Position numbers and translations under genes: made by a program. A DNA stretch of 64,000 bases from Prochlorococcus sp. AG-347-M18 (GTDB taxonomy: Bacteria > Cyanobacteriota > Cyanobacteriia > PCC-6307 > Cyanobiaceae): contig QCCT01000008.1 in the NCBI GenBank assembly GCA_003281165.1, forward strand, positions 1 through 64,000, given 5' to 3'. Each line of letters starts with the position of its first letter. Position 1 is the stretch's first letter. The notes beneath the pieces were generated by a model, which worked only from the letters and a program-made list of their open reading frames with translations, was not told the DNA's origin and ran no database searches. Positions 44,979 to 54,764 of this stretch are shown one piece after another.

Positions 44979-45332
44979 TTAACTCTTTATTTTTTTTTCT
45001 TTTTTGAAGTCTACAAATCTTACCTTTTTTCTTAGCTCTATTTGTTTTTCAAGAATTCTAAACACATGCATCTCGCATTCGGTTAATTTAAGAAATTGAT
45101 CGAGTGTATCTTTATCTTCTTCATCAAAATTCTCGAAAACTTCTGAAATAGCATTGCTATTACTAGAAACAAAATCCTCTGCAACATCTTCTGGATTTTT
45201 CCCTAAGTCGAAATCCTGAAAAGCTTCATAAGAATTAAGTTCTCTCGTTAACCATTCAAACCATGGTTCATTTTTATTATGTTTTTTATTTATGATTTTC
45301 TTCATGAAAAAAATTTTTACTAATTTAATCAT
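44979..45332 (-). CDS. Small hypothetical protein, paralogue of 34262..34528
   Basis: PWFEWLTRELNSYEAFQDFDLGKNPEDVAEDFVSSNSNAISEVFENFDEEDKDTLDQFLKLTECEMHVFRIL. Confidence 0.65.
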   Translation of the reverse strand: MIKLVKIFFMKKIINKKHNKNEPWFEWLTRELNSYEAFQDFDLGKNPEDVAEDFVSSNSNAISEVFENFDEEDKDTLDQFLKLTECEMHVFRILEKQIELRKKVRFVDFKKEKKIKS

Positions 45333-45516
45333 TATTAGTTATTTATTCTTTGACAGCTGTACAATTACTTATTTTTAAAATTTAATTAAAGTTAAACCTT
45401 ATTTATTTTTTACAAAATAAATAACATAATTACCCATAAAGCTTCATGAGGAATAAGTATTTATTACTCATTTTTTTTTTAATTAGATAGCTAGAATTTG
45501 TTTTTAATAAAGTAAA

Positions 45517-45735
45517 TTGTCAATTCCATTTTATGACTTTCCTTCGTCTCCAATTTTAATAATTGGTGCTCTTGGCATTGCAGTAGCAATAGCAGTTTTT
45601 TTTGTCTCTTACAAAAAATATTTCGATTCTCCTTTGAACAAAGAGCGTGCAGAAAAGAAAAAATCCTTAATTAAGGAACAAAAAGAATTAAATGAAAGAT
45701 TAGAAAAAATAGAACAAGATTTAAAAAATTTATAA
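45517..45735 (+). CDS. Small TM plus coiled-coil protein
   Basis: IIGALGIAVAIAVFFVSYKKYFDSP followed by KERAEKKKSLIKEQKELNERLEKIEQDL. Confidence 0.6.
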   Translation: MSIPFYDFPSSPILIIGALGIAVAIAVFFVSYKKYFDSPLNKERAEKKKSLIKEQKELNERLEKIEQDLKNL

Positions 45736-45819
45736 AAATTTCTCTTAACAGAGATAAGTTAATGATCTCGAATTCAAGACCTTAATTTTTTAAACAGGAA
45801 TTTTGGTCTATAAGAAGTT

Positions 45820-45975
45820 ATGGATAAAGATCATCTTATTGAGTTAATTTCTAATAGTCTTCTTTGCGAGAGCAAAAATTCTGACTCTACCAGGAATCTT
45901 AGTGACTTTAAAAATTACTTAGAAAGATTAAATCTAGAACAATTGAGAACTATGTCTAAAGAATTTATTCTTTAG
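45820..45975 (+). CDS. Small hypothetical protein (51 aa)
   Basis: MDKDHLIELISNSLLCESKNSDSTRNLSDFKNYLERLNLEQLRTMSKEFIL. Confidence 0.45.
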   Translation: MDKDHLIELISNSLLCESKNSDSTRNLSDFKNYLERLNLEQLRTMSKEFIL

Positions 45976-46026
45976 AATGATTTATAAATATTTTATTGTT
46001 TATTAAATAATGAACACTTTTTAAAT

Positions 46027-47160
46027 TTGTTAATATCAAAAAAATTAGTAAAAATGCTCACAGTCAATAGAAGTGATTTTTTAATAAAGCCATTTTTAAA
46101 AAGAAATAATATTAGAGCTTCTTATCAAATTATTTCTACCATCCTCCCAATAATTTCTATTTGGTTAATCGTCCACCAAATAATAAATCAACCTTTTTCA
46201 TTACTGTTTAAAGGAATTCTATTAGTACCTTTTATAGTTCTTTTAACTCTGTTCTCTTCTAGAACATTCTCATTAATGCACGATTGCGGCCATAATTCTC
46301 TTTTTACAAAACGGAAATTAAACCGCTTTTTTGGATTTTTACTTGGCTTAGTTAATGGTATTCCCCAAAAGTCATGGTCAATTGATCATGCATTTCATCA
46401 TAGAAATAATGGAAATTGGGAAACTTACAAAGGGCCAATAGATGTCTTAAGTCTTGAAGATTATAATTCCCTTACAAAAAGAGAGCAAATATTTTATAAA
46501 GTAAGTCGAAACTGGATGATGCTTTTTCCAGGCGGTTTTTTTTACTTAGTTTTAAAACCCAGATTAGGATTGATTATTATTATTTTTAATTTTACTAAAG
46601 ATATATTGGAAGAGACTTTTAACAAAATAAAAAATAGAGAATTTTCTAAACTTTTAGCTATAAATTCAAGAGTCAAACCACCTTTTTCTGATTATGGGGA
46701 TAATTTTAGTGAACTATGTGAATTAATAATCAATAACATAGTAGTAATAATAGGATGGTTATTTATGTGCAAATGGATGGGTTCAGTTTTTTTCTTATCA
46801 TTTTATTCAGTTGTATTAACCCTATCAGCAGCAGTTTTAATATGTGTTTTTTTCGTACAACATAACTATGAAAATGCATATGCTAAAAATACAAAAAATT
46901 GGGATATCGTCGATGGAGCGATTTTGGGTAGTAGTAATTTAGATATTCCTAATTGGCTAAATTGGTTTTTAGCAGACATATCCTTCCACAGCATTCATCA
47001 TCTTTCTGAAAGAATCCCGAATTATAACTTAAGAGCTTGTCACACAGCAAACTTTCATTTGCTTCATCATTCAAAATTCTTAAAATTAAGCGATTTTCCA
47101 AACTGCTTCAAATATATTATTTGGGATAATAAAAATGAAAAATTAATACCCATAAATTAA
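46027..47160 (+). CDS. Fatty-acid desaturase-family membrane protein
   Basis: His boxes HDCGHNSL, DHAFHHR and SIHHL; multiple TM. Confidence 0.85.
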   Translation: MLISKKLVKMLTVNRSDFLIKPFLKRNNIRASYQIISTILPIISIWLIVHQIINQPFSLLFKGILLVPFIVLLTLFSSRTFSLMHDCGHNSLFTKRKLNRFFGFLLGLVNGIPQKSWSIDHAFHHRNNGNWETYKGPIDVLSLEDYNSLTKREQIFYKVSRNWMMLFPGGFFYLVLKPRLGLIIIIFNFTKDILEETFNKIKNREFSKLLAINSRVKPPFSDYGDNFSELCELIINNIVVIIGWLFMCKWMGSVFFLSFYSVVLTLSAAVLICVFFVQHNYENAYAKNTKNWDIVDGAILGSSNLDIPNWLNWFLADISFHSIHHLSERIPNYNLRACHTANFHLLHHSKFLKLSDFPNCFKYIIWDNKNEKLIPIN

Positions 47161-47552
47161 TACCTAATTCAACCTTCTTCTCAATTTTCTTTTTATAGGA
47201 ATACTGCTATAAGCATGGGTGCCGATAGAAGGAGGTAAGTCATTCTTTAAAGGATGAATAAAAGCATTTGCCATACTCTCTAACATTTTCGAAAGCCAAT
47301 TAATTACTGATTTCATTTGAAAATCTAAAAGTGTACATTTTTATCATCTAACTAAACCACTGAAAAGTAAATCAGTCTTTATGCTGATTTTTTTCGAAAG
47401 ATTGCCTCATAAAAATAATATTAAATAATTGAAATTATTTCTTTTTTTTCTTTTGAAAGAAGCTTATTACTACATTTTCAAAGGTAAACCAGCCGTAATG
47501 AAAATTTAGTAAATATACTTATTTTCTCTAATTCACTTAATAAATTAAATTT

Positions 47553-47762
47553 TTGAACATAAATTCGTGCTATATCTCTATTCCAAATAAATATAACAAT
47601 ACTATGAATGATTCATTTTTTTCTACCAACCAGAATAGAGAAATAGATTCTATTAATTCATATTTTGAGTGTATTACTGAATGTAGTATTGTGGATGGTC
47701 ATCAAGAATGTATTACTCGTTGTTTAGAAATTCATTTAAAGGGAGGGGATCAAAATGAATAA
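47553..47762 (+). CDS. Small twin-CX3C protein
   Basis: C-terminal FECITECSIVDGHQECITRCLEIHLK; true start may be MNDSFFSTNQNREIDS. Confidence 0.65.
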   Translation: MNINSCYISIPNKYNNTMNDSFFSTNQNREIDSINSYFECITECSIVDGHQECITRCLEIHLKGGDQNE

Positions 47763-47907
47763 AAAAAATTCCTCACAAAGGAAAACAACTTTAAAATGGA
47801 ATGCGAATGGAGAGCTTTCCGAAATTGATATGTTAAGAATTTTAGAAAAGATATCATCACATAACCTTAATCAATGTGAATTAACATGCGATTCTGATAC
47901 AAAATAA
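47755..47907 (+). CDS. Small protein (50 aa) translationally coupled to 47553..47762
   Basis: MNKKNSSQRKTTLKWNANGELSEIDMLRILEKISSHNLNQCELTCDSDTK; start overlaps the upstream stop, with GGGAGGGG RBS-like sequence. Confidence 0.55.
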   Translation: MNKKNSSQRKTTLKWNANGELSEIDMLRILEKISSHNLNQCELTCDSDTK

Positions 47908-48372
47908 GTTATGTTTTTCAATATATTTACCAAAACTGCTGATAAAAAAGCAGCTTATTTGATTTTTGTAAGATATCAATTTTAATTAACCAAATTTCAA
48001 TCAAGATTTAGAACATTTTCAAAATATCTTAGTTTTATTTTAAAAATTAATTTTAGAACTCCTAGTTTTTTTAGAGAATGTTTTACTAATTTCTTTTTTT
48101 GTTAGTTGAATGGGTTTTACAAAACCTGAATCACCATGGGTTGGGCAATAATAAGTCATAAGCATCCACTTTTTATCTTCTTCCATAAGTAATTTATAAA
48201 ACAATAGTTATGTTAATAAGACGAATTATGAAAAAACTGTTGTTTTTTAATCTTTTTTTCTTTTTTACTTAATAATTTATAAAAATTTTGAATATATTCT
48301 CATTAAATAGATATAAATACGCATGACTTCTAAAATAAAACCTGCTAAATATTAATAAGTTCAAAATTATTC

Positions 48373-48504
48373 ATGTCTCTTGAATCTATATTAATGGTAG
48401 TTGCTCCAATCTGTCTTTTTACGGTAGGGGTTATTGTTTTGCCTATTCTAGTAAAGCCACGTAAACAACCTGGTTTGCCTAAGAGGTATATACGCGGACT
48501 TTAA
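48373..48504 (+). CDS. Tiny single-TM protein (43 aa)
   Basis: MSLESILMVVAPICLFTVGVIVLPILVKPRKQPGLPKRYIRGL. Confidence 0.5.
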   Translation: MSLESILMVVAPICLFTVGVIVLPILVKPRKQPGLPKRYIRGL

Positions 48505-48752
48505 ATTAATTAAGTTTTAAAGAAGATCAAAGACAATTAGTATAAAAGAAAATTAAGTAGATAAATTAAAAGATTGCGATAAAGAATAAATCAATAAATG
48601 TTCAGTGGAAGGTATTTTATTTGAAGATCAAATTAAAGTCGTAAAAAATTTGTCGAAAAATTAAATATTAATTCTTTTCATTATTAGATGCTGTGGTAGA
48701 TAATAAAATATATAAATTCATTTTTACATAACAAAATTCTTAACTAAAAAAT

Positions 48753-49919
48753 TTGAGTAATATAAAATTTTCAGGTCTTAAAGGCCAAGCGCTTGTAATA
48801 GAGGATAAAGATATTCCAAGCTTAAAAGAATTTCAGGATGTAATTCCTGATCACTACTTTAAATGCAATACCAAAACTTCTTTGAAGTATCTTTTACAAT
48901 CAGCTTTAATTCAATCATTAGTAGTTGCGATAGGGTTATCTATTCCATTTACCCCAAACATGATCCCAATTTGGATTATTTATGCATTACTATCAGGTAC
49001 CACTGCAATGGGATTCTGGGTAATTGCCCATGAATGTGGGCATGGAGCATTCTCTAAAAACAAGACATTGGAATCTATAACTGGTTATTTACTACATTCA
49101 TTACTTCTAGTGCCTTATTTTTCTTGGCAGCGCTCTCATGCAATTCATCATCGATTCACAAATAACATAACCAATGGAGAAACTCACGTACCTTTAGTCA
49201 TTAAAGGGAATGGAGTTACAGAAAAAGTTGGCGGAGAAAAAGAATTATACTTTTCAAATTCTTTAGGTAAGAAAAATTATGGAATTCTTCAACTTGTTTT
49301 ACATCTAATATTTGGCTGGCCTGCTTATTTACTTACGGGAAGTACAGGGGGAGTTAAATATGGTAATTCAAATCATTTTTGGCCAACGAAACCATTTTCT
49401 AGAGAATTATGGCCATCAATATGGGCCAAGAAAGTTTGGATATCAGATATTGGCGTAGGTTTGACATTAGTGGGCATTGTTTATTTAGTTTTCAAGAATG
49501 GATTATTTCCAGTAATTTCTTTGTATTTTGGCCCTTTATTAGTGGTTAATTGTTGGCTAGTAGTGTATACATGGCTTCATCATACAGATTCAGATGTACC
49601 TCATCTTTCAAATACGGAATTTTCCTTTATGAGAGGCGCATTTCTATCTATTGACAGGCCTTACGGTAGAGTACTTAATTTTCTTCACCATAATATAGGT
49701 TCTAGCCATGTCGTTCATCATGTATGTCCAACGATCCCTCATTATCATGCAAAAAAGGCAACTGTCTTAATTAAAAAAGCCTTTAAAAAAGCATATCTTT
49801 TTAATCCTGATCCAATACACAAAGCTCTATGGAATATTGCTTGCAATTGCGTTGCTGTTGAGTCAGACAACAAGAAAGGAAGATATATATGGCAATCTTC
49901 ATACAAAATGATGGATTAA
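48753..49919 (+). CDS. Fatty-acid (delta-12-type) desaturase
   Basis: His boxes HECGHGAF, HAIHHRFT and HVVHHVCPTIPHYHA; TTG start. Confidence 0.9.
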   Translation: MSNIKFSGLKGQALVIEDKDIPSLKEFQDVIPDHYFKCNTKTSLKYLLQSALIQSLVVAIGLSIPFTPNMIPIWIIYALLSGTTAMGFWVIAHECGHGAFSKNKTLESITGYLLHSLLLVPYFSWQRSHAIHHRFTNNITNGETHVPLVIKGNGVTEKVGGEKELYFSNSLGKKNYGILQLVLHLIFGWPAYLLTGSTGGVKYGNSNHFWPTKPFSRELWPSIWAKKVWISDIGVGLTLVGIVYLVFKNGLFPVISLYFGPLLVVNCWLVVYTWLHHTDSDVPHLSNTEFSFMRGAFLSIDRPYGRVLNFLHHNIGSSHVVHHVCPTIPHYHAKKATVLIKKAFKKAYLFNPDPIHKALWNIACNCVAVESDNKKGRYIWQSSYKMMD

Positions 49920-50037
49920 CAACACAATAAGCATCAATTCTTTATCACATTAACTTACGCAAATCTGAAAAGAATATAAAAGAATTACCCATAACAAATT
50001 TTTCATCTTAGATAATACTTACCAACTTGGAAATTCT

Positions 50038-50199
50038 ATGAGTGGCGACAATTTGCATGGTAAGCAGCCTATTAAATTTTATTCGGAAAAAATAACGCTT
50101 ACAAAAGTTGAATTATTAGAAAGACAGTTGAGTTTAGGCGAAAAAATTTCAGATTTAGATCAAAAGCATAAAGAGTGGAGCAAAAAACTATCAGGATGA
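50038..50199 (+). CDS. Small hypothetical protein (53 aa)
   Basis: MSGDNLHGKQPIKFYSEKITLTKVELLERQLSLGEKISDLDQKHKEWSKKLSG. Confidence 0.45.
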   Translation: MSGDNLHGKQPIKFYSEKITLTKVELLERQLSLGEKISDLDQKHKEWSKKLSG

Positions 50200-50250
50200 T
50201 CATCTAATAAGATTAATTTTGATAATTTGTTGATATTTGTATTTGCCTTA

Positions 50251-50868
50251 TCAAGAAACTTTTCTGTAAATTATGGAAAAATTATTTGCAGGCATCCTAA
50301 TAATATCCTCTTGAGAAAAACCATTTTTCTTACTTTCATCACAAACTTCCTCAATATTCTTAATACCCCAAAGATCATTTTGCATTTTTAATGAATTATC
50401 AAAAAAATAATTACTTTCACTTGTATGCTTATTACATATTTTAAATGGTCCATACAAAATCAAAAATTGTCCCTTATTGAGTAATTTTCCTGACTCTCTA
50501 AAGAGTGCTACAGTACAAGACCACTCCGCAACATGAATCATATTTATAGAGACTATTCCTTGCAAAGAATGAGCTAATCTCAATGGAATTTTCCAAGGAA
50601 TTTTTTCTACATCAATCTCAAGAGGCTGGGGCATTTTCTTAGTTAAGTCTTCATACTTAATCCATGAACTTATACTTTTTCTATGCACTAAATCTGGATC
50701 ACTTGTTTGCCAGATTATTTCAGGAAAGCGTTTTTGAAAAAACACTCCATGTTCACCGCTGCCACTACCGATTTCCAATACTGAACCCTTTTTTATAATC
50801 TTGGATAGTACATCACCAATACAGTTTCTATTTCTTTGAGTAGCCGGAAAAAAAAGTCTCTTATCCAA
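50251..50868 (-). CDS. DUF938 family SAM-dependent methyltransferase
   Basis: ATQRNRNCIGDVL...VLEIGSGSGEHGVFFQKRFPEIIWQTSDPD. Confidence 0.9.
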   Translation of the reverse strand: MDKRLFFPATQRNRNCIGDVLSKIIKKGSVLEIGSGSGEHGVFFQKRFPEIIWQTSDPDLVHRKSISSWIKYEDLTKKMPQPLEIDVEKIPWKIPLRLAHSLQGIVSINMIHVAEWSCTVALFRESGKLLNKGQFLILYGPFKICNKHTSESNYFFDNSLKMQNDLWGIKNIEEVCDESKKNGFSQEDIIRMPANNFSIIYRKVS

Positions 50869-51168
50869 AATTAAAAAAATTGGGCGCTCCAGTAAAAAGA
50901 ATAATTCTAAAATCTTGGATTATTTAATCTTTCTCAATTTAGGAGTCTTGAAAAACATAATTTTAAGGCTAAAAAATAATATTGAAATTGTAAGAGCAGG
51001 CAAGATATAAAGTATTAAATCAGAACTCATAAGGGAAGGAATCCTTCCAAAAATTAAATGCATGTAGTAAGTCGCGAATGACATGAATTCATATATATCT
51101 AATTTATTAATAGCAATTATTTAAATTCAAAAACTTTTTTTAGTCAAAATCCAAAAATTCTCATAAAA

Positions 51169-51200
51169 AGAGTCAGCCTGTATCCCTACTAGCTGACTCT
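51169..51200 (-). terminator. Minus-strand intrinsic terminator-like hairpin
   Basis: AGAGTCAGC / GCTGACTCT 9-bp stem, 14-nt loop; followed on the minus strand by TTTTTATGAG. Confidence 0.65.
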
Positions 51201-51445
51201 CGTAATATATTAATTTAAATTACTTCTAAATGAGGATATACCTCTAAAAAAACAAAGTAAAAAGCTTATATTTTTTTTTCAAATTAAAAAAAATCAGAGC
51301 GAAAACAAGAAAGCAGTTAGGGTGTAATTCGATACATATATGTAGCACTTTTTGAATTTAGCTGACAAAAAAAAGGAATAATTGATGATTTTCTTTACAT
51401 TATTAAATAAATATGTTATATTAGTTAACAATTATTCAAAGAAAA

Positions 51446-51553
51446 ATGACTCCAGAAGCAGAACGTTTTAACGGCTTGGCAGCAATGTTAGGATTCGTTG
51501 CAGCAGTTGGCGCTTATGTCACAACAGGCCAGATTATTCCAGGTTGGTTCTAA
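51446..51553 (+). CDS. hli: High-light-inducible protein (35 aa)
   Basis: MTPEAERFNGLAAMLGFVAAVGAYVTTGQIIPGWF. Confidence 0.93.
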   Translation: MTPEAERFNGLAAMLGFVAAVGAYVTTGQIIPGWF

Positions 51554-51693
51554 TGACAAATAACGAGCCAAAAATAGTCGAAAAAGAGAAAATCGTTGCT
51601 GAAAAGCTAAACGGTAGATTTGCAATGTTAGGTTTTGTTGCTTTAGTTGGAGCGTACTTAACCACGGGTCAAATTATCCCTGGTTTTATCTAA
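51553..51693 (+). CDS. hli: High-light-inducible protein (46 aa)
   Basis: MTNNEPKIVEKEKIVAEKLNGRFAMLGFVALVGAYLTTGQIIPGFI; TAATG overlap with the preceding hli. Confidence 0.93.
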   Translation: MTNNEPKIVEKEKIVAEKLNGRFAMLGFVALVGAYLTTGQIIPGFI

Positions 51694-51717
51694 TATAAAT
51701 TTTTAGTTTTTTTGAAA

Positions 51718-51748
51718 AGCCTAATTTAGTTTTAAATTAGGTTTTTTT
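51718..51748 (+). terminator. Intrinsic terminator of the hli pair
   Basis: CCTAATTTA-GTTT-TAAATTAGG followed by T7. Confidence 0.85.
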
Positions 51749-52040
51749 ATTGATAAATAATTGTCTGTATTAATTGAGGTTTGAATAAAAATCCTATTTC
51801 GAAAAAACAATATGCTAAAACTCAGTTTAAAACAACCTCATTTCTAAGAATTAGATTCAAAGTTTTTTTTTGCTAAATTTATAATCTAAATTTCCTGGAA
51901 AAAACTCAAGCTGAGGAAGGGAAATGATAAATATTAAAATAAAATTTTAAAAAGAAATATTAATTTAAGTACTCTTGCTCTTTAAAACTTAAATTTACTT
52001 TTAAATAATGCTATCTTTATTCAGATAATTCGAGGATTTA

Positions 52041-52169
52041 ATGAGAGTAAAGCTTGAACCAGAGACAGCATTTATTGGCAAAAAGTTTGCTTATATATTT
52101 CTTGGAATAATATTCAGCTTAAATGCTATTACTTTTATTTGGTTTTTCTTATTTTCAAATTTAAAATAA
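52041..52169 (+). CDS. Tiny membrane protein (42 aa)
   Basis: MRVKLEPETAFIGKKFAYIFLGIIFSLNAITFIWFFLFSNLK. Confidence 0.45.
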   Translation: MRVKLEPETAFIGKKFAYIFLGIIFSLNAITFIWFFLFSNLK

Positions 52170-52288
52170 TTAATTCCTGAAATTAGGAAATTAATTAATT
52201 TAAAATAAAATCTAGATTTTTTGTAAAAATTTAATTTCAATAATAAAGATAAACTTAAAAAAATTTTTACAAAAACAATTGTTATATA

Positions 52289-52495
52289 TTAAAAAATTCC
52301 TGGAATGATCTGGCCTGTTGTTACATAGGCACCTAACAGTGCAACGAAACCAACCATAGCCCATCTCCCATTTACTTTTTCTGCATTTTGAGGATATCCA
52401 TCGTAAGACACAGTTTCATCGATATAAGGCCTAGTTTCTGATGGGAACATATTCTGCCTTCCACCTGATTCTGTAGTCAATCCTGTTTTTGTCAT
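52289..52495 (-). CDS. hli: High-light-inducible protein (68 aa)
   Basis: C-terminal NGRWAMVGFVALLGAYVTTGQIIPGIF. Confidence 0.93.
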   Translation of the reverse strand: MTKTGLTTESGGRQNMFPSETRPYIDETVSYDGYPQNAEKVNGRWAMVGFVALLGAYVTTGQIIPGIF

Positions 52496-52726
52496 TTAAA
52501 GATAATAATTGTTAACTAAAGTAACACAAATATTAACTTATGTAAACCATAATCTCCAACGATCTTCCTCAGATTGGTTATTTTATAGGTCAATATGTGA
52601 CATATCTGTTAAAAAAATTAAAAAGAGATGCTATTTAAACAAATCACTTTTATTGTCAAATTCGCAGATCAATAAAAATAAGCATTTATACTCACAGTAA
52701 GTAATTTTACTTAGTACAATAGTCAT

Positions 52727-52818
52727 AGCATTTAGGAAGTGCTTAGCTGGTTAAATCAGAACATCTGAATTAACTTGGTCGTCATGAGCTTGCCGGTGGG
52801 ATACTTGCAGGCTCTTTC
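52727..52818 (+). ncRNA. Candidate small RNA with two hairpins
   Basis: TACAAT -10-like box at 52715-52720; imperfect 11-bp hairpin GTTAAATCAGA-ACA-TCTGAATTAAC at 52750-52774; terminator-like GAGCTTGC...GCAGGCTC + TTT at 52786-52817; GC-richer than its flanks; no clear ORF. Confidence 0.6.
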
Positions 52819-52951
52819 AATTTGAATAGCAAGCAAAAATATACTTTGCAGAAATATAATTCTTTAAATTTATTGAATAAATTCTTGAATAGATGAAACT
52901 AATGACAAAGATTTTTTTATTTGCTAAATAGAAAATAGACTAAAAAAATGT

Positions 52952-53053
52952 ATGTCTTTGGATTTTATTCTTATACCTTGTTGTATTTTTATAATTATTT
53001 TTCTTTTAAATAGGGAAAATAAAATCTACAAAAGAAATCAGAAAGCTAAGTAA
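52952..53053 (+). CDS. Tiny membrane protein (33 aa)
   Basis: MSLDFILIPCCIFIIIFLLNRENKIYKRNQKAK. Confidence 0.35.
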   Translation: MSLDFILIPCCIFIIIFLLNRENKIYKRNQKAK

Positions 53054-53481
53054 TTCTATACTCGTAGTTTATTTAGTATTTAATTAAAAATAAAAAACCT
53101 AAGTTAATTATCTAAAAAATTATTTAATATAATTACTATTTGGATTTGTTTACGAATTCTAGAAGGTGAAAACCTAGTTAGGAGTTTTACTTAAAGTTAA
53201 TTTGCTCCAATATAAACGTGAATTTTTAATTTGATCTATTTTTTGTAGACAATGTATACACTTACATTGGTTTAATAAAGTTTTATTTTTCATTAATTTA
53301 TCCGTTTTTTTAAAGTAACCAAATTATTTGTTTATATGCAAGTATTGATGAAATACACTTTGATTTATTTAGAAGATTAGTAGTATAAAATATTTTATTC
53401 AACGACAAATCTTATATTGTTTTCTAAATGATTGGTATTTTATAATGCAAGAAAAGACAGAACAAATTAAATAAAATCCTT

Positions 53482-54684
53482 TTGAAACTTTCAAATCAAT
53501 CACTGGTAAAAAAAACCATTAACAAAATAATTGCTCCTTGGCATTCAATAGCATTAATAGATAGATGGTTGTTAGGGCAAATAATACCTCCTATGTTATT
53601 TGCAATTTCTGCTTTTACTGTGATTTCTCTCTCAGTAGGTGTAATGTTTGATTTGATAAGAAAAATAGTTGAGTATGGCTTACCTTTATTAAAAGCTTTA
53701 CAAGCCTTAATTTATAGCCTTCCTAGCTTTTTAGTTTTATCATTTCCAATGGCTGTATTACTGTCAACACTATTATCTTATGGAAAACTATCGGCTAATT
53801 CTGAATTATTAGCTTTGAGATCATTAGGGATTTCAACCTCTCGAATTATTGCTCCAGCCATTGCAGTTTCAATATTTATGACAGGATTAACTTTTTATTT
53901 CAATGATAATTTAGTTCCCAATAGTAATAAATTTGCTGAAGCTACATTAAGATCTGGAGTAGGCAGCTCTTTTAATAAGGAAAAAGTAAAATATAACATT
54001 ATTTTTTCTAGAAAAGGTTCTAGAATAGATCTTAATAATAAGCCAACGAAAACAAATACATTTCTAACTCATATTTTCTACGCTTCTAAGTTTGAAAAGA
54101 ACACTATGAGGGAAGTTACAGTTTTAGACTTTTCAAGAGTGAATATTAAGCAAATTCTTACTGCAAAAAGTGCCATCTTCGATAAAGACAATTCTTCTTG
54201 GATATTTACTGATGGGAGTATTGTTTCAACTGACTCTATTGGTAAAACAACGAGTATTAATTTCAAAAACTATTTATATCCTTTCGTTGAAGGCCCATTA
54301 GATCTTGCCAAGGTTCCAAAGGATGCAAGCGATATGTCTTTAAAAGAAGCTTTGGAGGCTGAAAGAATATATAAAAAGTTAGGTGATCTTAAGCAGATTA
54401 GGAAGATCCAAGTACGAATTCAAGAAAAATTTACTTTTCCTTGTGCATGTTTAGTTTTTGGACTAATAGGTAGTATTTTAGGATCTAAATCTAATTTAAG
54501 ATCTTCAAAAAGTCAGGGCTTTGGGTTAAGTGTATTACTGATATTAGTATATTATGTGATGTCATTTATATGCAGTTCTTTTGGAGTAACAGGGTTACTT
54601 CCTCCAATAATTGCCGCTTGGTTTCCAGTGGTAATTTCTCTTGGTGGTGGATTTTATTTCTTAAGGCAATCAAGTTATATATAA
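53482..54684 (+). CDS. LptF/LptG-family permease
   Basis: YjgP/YjgQ-like: SLPSFLVLSFPMAVLLSTLLSYGKLSANSELLALRSLGIS; TTG start. Confidence 0.9.
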   Translation: MKLSNQSLVKKTINKIIAPWHSIALIDRWLLGQIIPPMLFAISAFTVISLSVGVMFDLIRKIVEYGLPLLKALQALIYSLPSFLVLSFPMAVLLSTLLSYGKLSANSELLALRSLGISTSRIIAPAIAVSIFMTGLTFYFNDNLVPNSNKFAEATLRSGVGSSFNKEKVKYNIIFSRKGSRIDLNNKPTKTNTFLTHIFYASKFEKNTMREVTVLDFSRVNIKQILTAKSAIFDKDNSSWIFTDGSIVSTDSIGKTTSINFKNYLYPFVEGPLDLAKVPKDASDMSLKEALEAERIYKKLGDLKQIRKIQVRIQEKFTFPCACLVFGLIGSILGSKSNLRSSKSQGFGLSVLLILVYYVMSFICSSFGVTGLLPPIIAAWFPVVISLGGGFYFLRQSSYI

Positions 54685-54764
54685 AATTTTATTTAGAACA
54701 TCAGACTATTTTATTAAGTAGAAGAACTATTAAGATTTTTATTGATTAAAAGATTCCATATTTT

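Noticed and set aside
52509-52700. 63-aa plus ORF after the minus-strand hli
   Set aside because: Low-complexity frame overlapping the likely promoter region of the divergent hli; no coding support.
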